From: Bordetella parapertussis
GTDB taxonomy: Bacteria; Pseudomonadota; Gammaproteobacteria; Burkholderiales; Burkholderiaceae_B
Reading direction: 5' to 3'
Length of the DNA: 5,122 nt
Assembly: GCA_945868195.1 (NCBI GenBank)
Contig: CAMBLP010000152.1
Coordinates: 1-5,122 of the forward strand
Positions 1 to 5,122 of this stretch are shown here, piece after piece. The position numbers were made by a program, and so were the translations under genes. Below the pieces are notes generated by a model. The model was not told where the DNA came from. It made no database searches and saw only the letters and a list, made by a program, of their open reading frames with translations. Within the stretch, counting starts at the first letter, position 1; each line of letters starts with the position of its first letter.

Positions 1-824
1 TGACCATTTCTTTTGTGCAATTATCCGATACCCATATTCGTGAACCTGGTCGCCTAGCGTATGGCAAGCTAGACACTGCACCTTACTTGCGCCGTGCTGT
101 GGAGTCGGTCATGTCTTTGCGGCAAAAGCCCTTAGCGGTCGTGATGACGGGTGACTTGACGGATTTTGGTCGAGAGTTGGAGTACCAGCATCTGGCGGAG
201 CTGATAGCGCCCCTTGATATCCCCGTTTACTTGATGCCAGGCAATCACGATACACGCGAGGGATTGCGGGCGGCGTTTCCTGAACATACATACCTTGGGC
301 AGTCAGGTTTTATTCAATATGAAGTGGAGATAGGGCCGCTGACCTTATTGACGCTGGATACGAGCACTCCAGGCGAGAGTGGAGGCATGCTTTGTCAAGA
401 GCGACTGGACTGGCTAGAGCAAAAGCTCCATAAAAATAGTGGCAAACCCGTCGTAGTGGCGATGCATCATCCGCCTTTTACGACCATGATCGGTCATATG
501 GATAAGATTGGTATGCAGGGTGGTGTGGAGCGTCTCAAGGAAATTATTAGTTGCCATCCAAATGTTGAGCGCATCATTTGTGGTCACTTACACCGTGCGA
601 TTGACGTTCGCTTTGCCGGAACGATTGCCAGTACGACGCCTTCGCCGGCCCATCAAGTCACGCTCAATCTGACCGAGGATGCTGCGTCGACTTGGATGCT
701 AGAGCCGCCAGCATATCGTGTGTTTGGCTGGTCGCCGCCCGAGGGCTTGGTGACACATCTTGCATTCGTCGGACCCTATGATGGTCCTCATCCCTTTCGT
801 GAAAATGGCAAGCTCATCGATTGA
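1..824 (+). CDS. GpdQ/CpdA-like metallophosphoesterase (cyclic nucleotide or glycerophospho-diesterase type), start codon cut by one base
   Basis: Calcineurin-like metallophosphoesterase that should hydrolyse phosphodiesters at a two-metal centre in the cytoplasm; no signal peptide is visible. The frame is open to the left edge and reads (?TG)-T-I-S-F-V-Q-L-S-D-T-H. The first base of a likely ATG therefore lies just outside the window; the GTG at 15 would cut into the first beta strand that carries the DxH motif. On that reading the protein is 274 residues. All five family motifs are present: SDTHI (D10, H12), GDLTD (D52), GNHD (N82, H83), MHHPPF (H156/H157) and CGHLH (H196, H198). Length and ligand numbering nearly match Enterobacter GpdQ (274 residues, from memory), a promiscuous glycerophosphodiesterase. 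CpdA-type cAMP phosphodiesterase is the main alternative, and sequence alone does not separate the two. The gene converges on an operon encoding another phosphodiesterase, which favours organophosphate catabolism over cAMP signalling. Confidence 0.88.
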   Translation, partial: TISFVQLSDTHIREPGRLAYGKLDTAPYLRRAVESVMSLRQKPLAVVMTGDLTDFGRELEYQHLAELIAPLDIPVYLMPGNHDTREGLRAAFPEHTYLGQSGFIQYEVEIGPLTLLTLDTSTPGESGGMLCQERLDWLEQKLHKNSGKPVVVAMHHPPFTTMIGHMDKIGMQGGVERLKEIISCHPNVERIICGHLHRAIDVRFAGTIASTTPSPAHQVTLNLTEDAASTWMLEPPAYRVFGWSPPEGLVTHLAFVGPYDGPHPFRENGKLID

Positions 825-831
825 GCTTGCC
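802..831 (-). terminator. Probable rho-independent terminator of the minus-strand operon, inside the 3' end of the convergent gene
   Basis: A perfect 10-bp inverted repeat (GGCAAGCTCA at 807-816, TGAGCTTGCC at 822-831) encloses a 5-base loop. Read on the minus strand, the stem is followed by A and then TTTT (805-802), a short but typical T-run. It begins 28 bases beyond the stop codon of the HAD gene. On the plus strand the stem is followed only by a pyrimidine-rich CTCTCTTC, so termination in that direction would be weaker. The left arm and loop encode the last residues (G-K-L-I-D) of the metallophosphoesterase, and the right arm starts with its TGA stop. Confidence 0.7.
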
Positions 832-859
832 CTCTCTTCACTGTTAACGCTTTGATGGA

Positions 860-1525
860 CTAAGAAAACACGCCGCCATAGGTGTTGAATTGCCCAGCGA
901 TCCGGTAATCGGTTTCGCTGGGTCTTCCGTAGCCATTTTGATGCAAAATAAAGTCAACATTGCAATGCGCCGCACAGCGCGCATCGACGTGTGTGTCTCC
1001 AATCATGACGGCATGCTCGTGCGCTACATCCAGTTCCTTGAGTGTATGAGACAAGGGTAGGGGATGTGGCTTGGGAAAGGCAGTCGTATCCGAGCCCGTG
1101 ATGACGCTAAAGAAATCGATAATGCCCGTTTTTGTTAAAGCATGACGTGCGTTCGCTTCGATTTTATTGGTACAAATAGCAAGTTTAAAGTCACGCTCTC
1201 GCAGTTGCTCCAATAGCGCCATGACACCCGGGTAGAGATTCGAATGGGCGTGTGCCTGAAGTTTGTACTGTCGCTGAAAGATGGGAATTAAAACGTCTAA
1301 GCCTTCTTCTGGAAAATCGACGAGGGCAACGGCGCTGCCAATCAGTTCACGGGAGGGACCGTGCAGATTGGGGAGTTCGACATTCGGGTCTATTGCTCGA
1401 TGTCCGCATTCAGTCAAGGCTGCATTGATGGCCATGCGAATATCAGGCTCGGTATGCAGCAGCGTGCCATCGAGATCAAACACGATGGCTTTTTTGCTCA
1501 ATATCAGCGGGGCAAGGTGATTCAT
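860..1525 (-). CDS. HAD-superfamily phosphatase, phosphoglycolate phosphatase (Gph)-like
   Basis: Cytoplasmic haloacid-dehalogenase-type hydrolase of 221 residues, the usual size for Gph-like phosphatases, which remove phosphate from small phosphomonoesters using Mg2+. Motif I is FDLDGTL (nucleophile D17, acid/base D19). A helical C1-type cap follows at about residues 24-95. Motif II is CTNK (T119), motif III is the lysine in FPKPHP (K152), and motif IV is IGDTHVDA (D177, D181), so all catalytic residues are present. The phosphonoacetaldehyde hydrolase signature (DWAGTT-like) is absent, so this is not PhnX. The ATG overlaps the stop of the upstream phosphodiesterase gene in ATGA. The nearest purine-rich ribosome binding sequence (GAAGGG, 1540-1545) is 14 bases away, so translation is probably coupled. 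The context suggests it dephosphorylates the monoester made by the upstream enzyme; general phosphoglycolate housekeeping is the alternative. The true substrate cannot be read from sequence. Confidence 0.88.
   Translation of the reverse strand: MNHLAPLILSKKAIVFDLDGTLLHTEPDIRMAINAALTECGHRAIDPNVELPNLHGPSRELIGSAVALVDFPEEGLDVLIPIFQRQYKLQAHAHSNLYPGVMALLEQLRERDFKLAICTNKIEANARHALTKTGIIDFFSVITGSDTTAFPKPHPLPLSHTLKELDVAHEHAVMIGDTHVDARCAAHCNVDFILHQNGYGRPSETDYRIAGQFNTYGGVFS
1522..1525 (-). other. ATGA stop/start overlap coupling the phosphodiesterase and HAD genes
   Basis: On the minus strand the four bases ATGA contain the HAD start (ATG, 1525-1523) and the phosphodiesterase stop (TGA, 1524-1522). Such overlaps usually mean termination-reinitiation and matched expression of the two proteins. 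Confidence 0.85.
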
Positions 1526-3066
1526 AGTCTTGATACTAACCCTTCAGGCGTCGCCGCATAGCCGGTGAGCGTACGATCTGCATGTTTGAGTCGCCAGTTC
1601 AGCATTTTCTGAGCCATGTCCAGCATTTGACTTGCATAGGCAGGATCGTGGGCAAGGTTGCGCAACTGACTCGGATCTTTTTCCAGATCAAAAAATAAGG
1701 GAGGTAAGGCCGCGACGTGCACGTATTTGTAGCGATCGTTTTGGATGACCGACAATGAGCACTCGTCCATGCCCAGTCCGAGATAGTCTTCTGGTTTGGA
1801 GTAAAAAATATTTCTAAAGTCGAATTCGTAGTGCACTTCGGTGCGCCAGTCAGCAGGCGGTTCGGCATGGTGTATGAAGGGCAGGAGTGACTCGCCATCG
1901 CAGGTGCGTGGCACGGGCAGACCCATCCATTCGAGAATAGTTGGCATGGTATCGACCGTTTCGGTGAACTGACGTACGATCTTGCCACGCGTGTCATTGG
2001 CCGACTCGCTAGGATCGCGCACGATCATGGGGATATGAAAGCTCTGATCAAAATAGCCGAGCTTACCCAGCAGGTGATGGTCGCCAAGCTGCTCGCCATG
2101 ATCGCTCGTGAGAATCACCAAGGTGTTGTCCCACTGACCAGTTTGCTTGAGATAGTCACAGACGCGTCCGACATGTTCGTCGACTTCGGACATGAGTCCA
2201 TAGTAGGTCGCCCGCAATTGCAAGACTTCTTGTTCCGTCATATCGGCGGCCATACCCTGACCGTGTTCAAAGAACTTCTTACGCTCGATCGCTTTGAGAT
2301 AAAACTCCAGCATCGGGTGTTGTGCAGCTTCGATATCCACGGATTCTGCGCGAATGGGGGGAGGGCAGTCCTCAGGCTTGTACATCGCGTTGTAGGGCTC
2401 TGGGGCAATGAAAGGCGGATGCGGACGGTAGTAGCCCAGGTGCAGAAACCAAGGTTTGTTCTCTGTGCCTTTTAGGTACTCCAACGCACGGTCTGTAAAG
2501 AAAGAGGTATCAGACAGGTCAGCAGGGATCGAGCTTGGCTTGGCCGTTGCACCGATGTCTTTATCGTCTTGACCTTTGGGTAACCAGATGTTGGTAGGGA
2601 TTTTAGGAACGGGATAGCCCTTGGCTTTGACCCAGGCAAAGTAGGCTTCCATTTTCAGGCCCCAGGAGCCGACGGGCTTCCAACCTTCCATGTCTGCGCC
2701 GAGTACTTTAAATCTTGGATCTTGAGGGGCCGTCTCGCGTGGGTCGGGTGTGGTGGTCGTGTAGCCAACAAGTGCGGGCTCGTAACCTGCTTTGCGGACT
2801 TCTTTAGCGATATTGGTATGGCGCGCATCCAGGGGAATGGTATTTTGCACGGCACGGTGCGTCATCATATAGAGACCGGTCAGCATCGAGGCACGACCTG
2901 GTCCGCAGGGTACGGCCTGGGTATAGTGCTTGGCAAATGTCACGCCTTCATTGGCGAGCGCATCAATATTGGGTGTTTTGACCGTTGGGTGACCCAGCTT
3001 GCCGAGCGTATCGCCACGCCACTGATCCACCACAATCATGAGTACATTTTTTTTAGCGCGCGTCAT
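1522..3066 (-). CDS. Phosphonate monoester hydrolase / phosphodiesterase (PMH, alkaline phosphatase superfamily, formylglycine enzyme)
   Basis: Hydrolyses phosphonate monoesters and phosphodiesters, and in characterised relatives also sulfate esters and other substrates at lower rates. Homologues include the Rhizobium leguminosarum PMH and Burkholderia caryophylli PehA. The 514-residue length fits the family. Visible residues: D14-Q15 in VVDQWRGD (sulfatases usually have two Asp here; PMHs have Asp-Gln), C54 in CGPGR (the CxPxR signal for conversion of Cys to formylglycine, codon at 2907-2905), N75 in RAVQNT, Y102 and T104 in GYTTT, H216 in YYRPHPPF, D322-H323 in TSDHGEQLGDHH, and K335 in LLGKLGY. 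These line up, with a 2-3 residue offset, with the active site I recall for the Rhizobium enzyme. The C-terminal region keeps the family's YKYVHVAALPPLFFDL and WRLKHADRTLT blocks. No signal peptide is seen, so it should be cytoplasmic. The start is set by a strong GAGGAAG ribosome binding site. It lies directly downstream of two permease genes. An ordinary arylsulfatase is a less likely reading. Confidence 0.93.
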   Translation of the reverse strand: MTRAKKNVLMIVVDQWRGDTLGKLGHPTVKTPNIDALANEGVTFAKHYTQAVPCGPGRASMLTGLYMMTHRAVQNTIPLDARHTNIAKEVRKAGYEPALVGYTTTTPDPRETAPQDPRFKVLGADMEGWKPVGSWGLKMEAYFAWVKAKGYPVPKIPTNIWLPKGQDDKDIGATAKPSSIPADLSDTSFFTDRALEYLKGTENKPWFLHLGYYRPHPPFIAPEPYNAMYKPEDCPPPIRAESVDIEAAQHPMLEFYLKAIERKKFFEHGQGMAADMTEQEVLQLRATYYGLMSEVDEHVGRVCDYLKQTGQWDNTLVILTSDHGEQLGDHHLLGKLGYFDQSFHIPMIVRDPSESANDTRGKIVRQFTETVDTMPTILEWMGLPVPRTCDGESLLPFIHHAEPPADWRTEVHYEFDFRNIFYSKPEDYLGLGMDECSLSVIQNDRYKYVHVAALPPLFFDLEKDPSQLRNLAHDPAYASQMLDMAQKMLNWRLKHADRTLTGYAATPEGLVSRL

Positions 3067-3073
3067 GAATAAT

Positions 3074-3080
3074 CTTCCTC
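3074..3080 (-). promoter_or_regulatory. Ribosome binding site of the phosphonate monoester hydrolase gene
   Basis: On the minus strand GAGGAAG sits 7 bases before the ATG at 3066. It is the best Shine-Dalgarno sequence in the operon and fixes the start. It lies in the 54-base gap after the DppC-type gene, the only real intergenic gap of the operon. Confidence 0.75.
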
Positions 3081-3120
3081 ATTAAATGGATGACAGGAAT
3101 TGTTGTAACTGTTGTTGGCT

Positions 3121-3987
3121 TTATTGCAGCGTCGGGTCGAGCTTGTCCCGAACCCAATCGCCCACTATGGAAATTGAAAGTGTTGTCAGTACGATGATCG
3201 TGGCAGGCGCCAGCAGGATCCACGGAGCAGATTGCAGGTATTCGCGGCCATACCCCACCATATTGCCCAGACTAGTCAACGGCGCTTGTACGCCTAACCC
3301 CAAAAATGACAAACCAGACTCGAGCAAAATGACTTCTGGAAAGGTCAGCGTCATGCTGACGATCAAGGTGCTCGCGATGTTGGGCAATATATGTTTAAAG
3401 TAAATGCGCCAAGTGCTTGCACCGAGGGCTTGAACCGCATTGGCATAACCTTGTTCGACCGCTGCGACGGTGAGGTTGCGTGTGATGCGCGCAGTGCGCT
3501 CCCAGCCATGGCAACCCATGAGGCAGATAAAAAGTACTAGGGTGTTTCCAAAAAATGCCAACACGGCGAGTGCAATCAGCATAAAAGGGATTGAGGCCTG
3601 GAAATCAATCGCCACCATCACCGCTTGTTCGACTGCGCCTCTAAAACGTGCTGCTAAAAAGCCCAGTGTCAAACCGATGGACGCAGAAATCAGGGTACTG
3701 GCAAAGGCAATCAGCAAGCTCATCTGAATAGAGGTGATCAGTCGTGACATGACATCACGTCCTAGCTCATCCGTGCCTAAAAGATGATTGGTTTGTCCAC
3801 CAAAGCCAACGGGAGGCTGTAACCTGGCGGACAAGTCGAGTGCGGTGAAGACGTAGGGCGTTAAGACTTCTGCAAAGAGCGCGACAAACAGCATCACTGC
3901 GAGCCAAATCCAACCGATCAGCACAATGGTTGGACAGCGGACTAAATTACCGCGCAGGGTGGAGAGTTTGAGTGTTAGGGCTGTCAT
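3121..3987 (-). CDS. DppC/OppC-type ABC transporter permease
   Basis: Inner-membrane permease subunit, 288 residues, of the peptide/nickel/opine class of ABC importers (BPD_transp_1 fold). It has the N-terminal first membrane helix (about 20-47) typical of the C-type subunit. The conserved periplasmic segment LLGTDELGRDVMSRLI (69-84) follows, which marks the start of the transport core. Further hydrophobic segments lie at about 89-112, 130-157, 205-225 and 255-276. The cytoplasmic EAA-type loop that docks on the ATPase is YANAVQALGAS...HILPN (181-203). The family blocks ESGLSFLGLG (223-232) and VGDWVRDKLDP (275-285) are intact. The start is supported by AGGAG 6 bases upstream. It is 9 bases downstream of the DppB-type gene and forms a heterodimer with it. 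The substrate cannot be read from sequence; the neighbouring hydrolase genes suggest an organophosphorus compound rather than peptides. Confidence 0.93.
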   Translation of the reverse strand: MTALTLKLSTLRGNLVRCPTIVLIGWIWLAVMLFVALFAEVLTPYVFTALDLSARLQPPVGFGGQTNHLLGTDELGRDVMSRLITSIQMSLLIAFASTLISASIGLTLGFLAARFRGAVEQAVMVAIDFQASIPFMLIALAVLAFFGNTLVLFICLMGCHGWERTARITRNLTVAAVEQGYANAVQALGASTWRIYFKHILPNIASTLIVSMTLTFPEVILLESGLSFLGLGVQAPLTSLGNMVGYGREYLQSAPWILLAPATIIVLTTLSISIVGDWVRDKLDPTLQ

Positions 3988-3993
3988 TTCACT

Positions 3994-3998
3994 CTCCT
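3994..3998 (-). promoter_or_regulatory. Ribosome binding site of the DppC-type gene, overlapping the DppB-type stop codon
   Basis: On the minus strand AGGAG is 6 bases before the ATG at 3987. Its first two bases are the last two of the TAG stop (3999-3997) of the preceding permease gene, so the two genes are tightly coupled. Confidence 0.75.
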
Positions 3999-4914
3999 AT
4001 TTGGAAGACCGGATTTTTGGATCGATCATTACGTTGAGTGCATCGACTAGTAAATTAGCGCCCACCATGCTAAAGGTCACTAACAGCAAAGCCGCTTGCA
4101 CGACGGCGAGATCTCGATTGGCAACCGCCGTGACAATCAGACGGCCGACACCCGGCCAGGAAAATACGCTTTCCACTACCACCGCGCCAGCGATCAGCGC
4201 ACCAAGCATCAAGCCCATGATGGTCAAGATGGGTGCTGCTGCATTGGGCAGGGCATGACGGATGACAACAAGACGCCAACGAAGCCCCTTAGCGGAAGCT
4301 GCCCGGATGTAGGGCTGACCCAGCACTTCGAGCATGGCTGAACGGGTGTAACGCGCTAGCACTGCCGCACCACCAATCGATAAAGTAATAATGGGCAAAA
4401 TTGCATGCCCCCAGGAGGCATAGCCGCCACTCGGTAACCATCCTAAAGACACAGCAAAGATCAAAACCAGCAATACGCCCAAGACAAAGCTCGGCATCGA
4501 GTGACCCGCGACAGAAAAACTCATGATCAGCCGGTCTATCCAAGTATTGCGGTGAAAAGCGGCAAATATGCCAGCTGGAATGCCGAGCAGTAGTTTCAAT
4601 AAAAAGGCCGGTAGCGTAATCGCGAGTGTCGCGGGGATGGCTTCGAGAACCAGTGACATGGCCGAGGCACCGTTACGCATTGAGACGCCAAAATTACCCG
4701 CGAGTATGTTGCCGAGGTAGCCAAAGTACTGGTGGGAGAGCGGGGCGTCGAGCCCCCAGCTTTGACGAAATGCCTCAATGGCCTCAGGCGGCGCATCGGG
4801 CGATAGAATCATCATCGCCGGATCACCGGACATTCTCAGGATAAAAAAAGTAAAGGTGACGACTAGCAGGACGGTCAGACCTGAGCGCGCGCCTCGTGTT
4901 AATAAATAGTTCAT
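3997..4914 (-). CDS. DppB/OppB-type ABC transporter permease
   Basis: Inner-membrane permease subunit of 305 residues, a normal length for DppB/GsiC-like proteins; partner of the DppC-type protein encoded next. There is one N-terminal membrane helix (about 11-28), then a periplasmic stretch with SGDPAMMIL and the LGLD-like block SWGLDAPLSHQY (52-63). Membrane segments follow at about 95-120, 128-158, 168-190, 228-250 and 270-293. The cytoplasmic EAA-type coupling loop is YIRAASAKGL...RHALPN (202-224). The family blocks ESVFSWPGVGRL (249-260) and LLVDALNVMIDPKIR (288-302) are intact. The ATG overlaps the upstream ATPase stop in TGATG, and no Shine-Dalgarno sequence is visible before it, so initiation probably depends on translation of the ATPase gene. 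The import class (peptide, nickel, opine and glutathione importers share this fold) is clear; the substrate is not. Confidence 0.93.
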   Translation of the reverse strand: MNYLLTRGARSGLTVLLVVTFTFFILRMSGDPAMMILSPDAPPEAIEAFRQSWGLDAPLSHQYFGYLGNILAGNFGVSMRNGASAMSLVLEAIPATLAITLPAFLLKLLLGIPAGIFAAFHRNTWIDRLIMSFSVAGHSMPSFVLGVLLVLIFAVSLGWLPSGGYASWGHAILPIITLSIGGAAVLARYTRSAMLEVLGQPYIRAASAKGLRWRLVVIRHALPNAAAPILTIMGLMLGALIAGAVVVESVFSWPGVGRLIVTAVANRDLAVVQAALLLVTFSMVGANLLVDALNVMIDPKIRSSK

Positions 4915-4916
4915 CA
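4912..4916 (-). other. TGATG stop/start overlap coupling the ABC ATPase and DppB-type genes
   Basis: On the minus strand the TGA stop of the ATPase (4916-4914) shares its A with the ATG of the permease (4914-4912). The 25 bases upstream hold no purine-rich ribosome binding site, which supports reinitiation rather than independent loading. Confidence 0.8.
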
Positions 4917-5122
4917 GGCAACGGCTTCTAGTGGAGTCACAAGTAAGGATTCGTTTGTCGAGGGCCTATACATCAGTGGCGTAGTCTCTGCGTGCAAATG
5001 ACAGGCAACCGAGTGTCCATTGTCGAGCATGGTTTTGGCAGGCGTTTCCGTCTTGCAGCGCGCCAGTACGCTCGGACAGCGCGGATGAAAAGCGCAACCG
5101 GTCGGGATATCAATCGGGTTGG
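4914..5122 (-). CDS. Opp/Dpp-type ABC transporter ATP-binding protein, C-terminal end only
   Basis: Too close to the edge to have a complete ORF. The minus-strand frame from 5122 to the TGA at 4916-4914 is open and reads as the C-terminal oligopeptide/dipeptide-transporter domain (oligo_HPY, PF08352) of DppD/DppF/OppD/OppF proteins. It starts N-P-I-D-I-P-T, then GCAFHPRCP, a third cysteine in LARCKTE, and GHSVACHLH. About 30 poorly conserved residues close the protein. The nucleotide-binding core (Walker A/B, ABC signature) lies outside the window, so I cannot tell a D-type from an F-type or a fused DF protein. It powers uptake through the two permeases encoded immediately downstream. Its four cysteines match the arrangement reported to bind a [4Fe-4S] cluster in some OppD/DppD proteins. 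Confidence 0.9.
   Translation of the reverse strand, partial: NPIDIPTGCAFHPRCPSVLARCKTETPAKTMLDNGHSVACHLHAETTPLMYRPSTNESLLVTPLEAVA

Noticed and set aside
61..814. Exact 10-base repeat ATGGCAAGCT at 61-70 and 805-814
   Set aside because: Two copies only, both inside coding sequence and both encoding a G-K-L stretch; chance is sufficient.
860..1525. Phosphonoacetaldehyde hydrolase (PhnX), which would fit a phosphonate pathway
   Set aside because: Motif I is FDLDGTL, without the DWAGTT-like signature of PhnX. It reads as a Gph-like phosphatase.
2035..2475. A 146-codon open frame on the plus strand opposite the phosphonate monoester hydrolase gene
   Set aside because: It is antisense to a gene whose reading frame is strongly supported by family motifs. 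It has no recognisable domain.
1522..3066. Ordinary arylsulfatase or choline-sulfatase annotation
   Set aside because: The CxPxR motif alone would allow it. But the Asp-Gln pair at the N-terminus, the Y/T/H/K active-site set, the 514-residue length and the C-terminal blocks match the PMH family instead.
3081..3108. Possible internal minus-strand promoter (TTTAAT with TTACAA 16 bases upstream) before the phosphonate monoester hydrolase gene
   Set aside because: The -35 match is poor, and the -10 abuts the ribosome binding site, so a transcript from it would start within or after the Shine-Dalgarno sequence. The gene is more simply read from the operon.
3086..3403. Plus-strand open frame opposite the end of the DppC-type gene
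   Set aside because: Its translation shows no family motif and it lies almost wholly antisense to a well-supported permease gene.
1..5122. Mobile element, CRISPR array, tRNA, phage or toxin-antitoxin signals
   Set aside because: No transposase, direct-repeat array, cloverleaf or small gene pair was found; the window is filled by the described genes.

Overview
The window is a compact, fully coding stretch of a Gram-negative bacterial chromosome or large replicon. Base composition is moderate (about half GC by eye) and gene spacing is tight. The proteins look proteobacterial. The closest family I recognise for the central enzyme is the phosphonate monoester hydrolase / phosphodiesterase of Rhizobium and Burkholderia. 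A beta- or alphaproteobacterium (perhaps Burkholderiales) is my guess, but nothing here fixes the taxon.

Layout: one plus-strand gene (1-824, missing only the first base of its start codon) encodes a class III cyclic-nucleotide-phosphodiesterase-type metallophosphoesterase. It resembles the glycerophosphodiesterase GpdQ in length and metal-ligand positions. It converges on a minus-strand operon that enters from the right edge. In transcription order the operon holds the C-terminal end of an Opp/Dpp-type ABC ATPase (5122-4914), a DppB-type permease (4914-3997), a DppC-type permease (3987-3121), a phosphonate monoester hydrolase/phosphodiesterase with a formylglycine motif (3066-1522), and a HAD-family phosphatase (1525-860). 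The joints are a TGATG overlap, a 9-base gap, a 54-base gap with a strong ribosome binding site, and an ATGA overlap. A 10-bp perfect hairpin followed by a T-run on the minus strand probably ends the operon. It lies in the last codons and stop codon of the convergent plus-strand gene.

How the genes may work together (inference): the ABC transporter imports an organophosphorus compound. The PMH, and perhaps the GpdQ-like enzyme, cleaves a phosphodiester or phosphonate monoester in the cytoplasm. The HAD phosphatase then releases phosphate from the resulting monoester. Neither hydrolase has a signal peptide, which fits hydrolysis after import. This would be a phosphodiester/phosphonate-ester scavenging locus whose transporter belongs to the peptide class. 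No C-P lyase, phosphonatase, regulator, substrate-binding protein or formylglycine-generating enzyme is visible.

There is no mobile element, tRNA, rRNA, CRISPR array or gene-free stretch over 60 bases.
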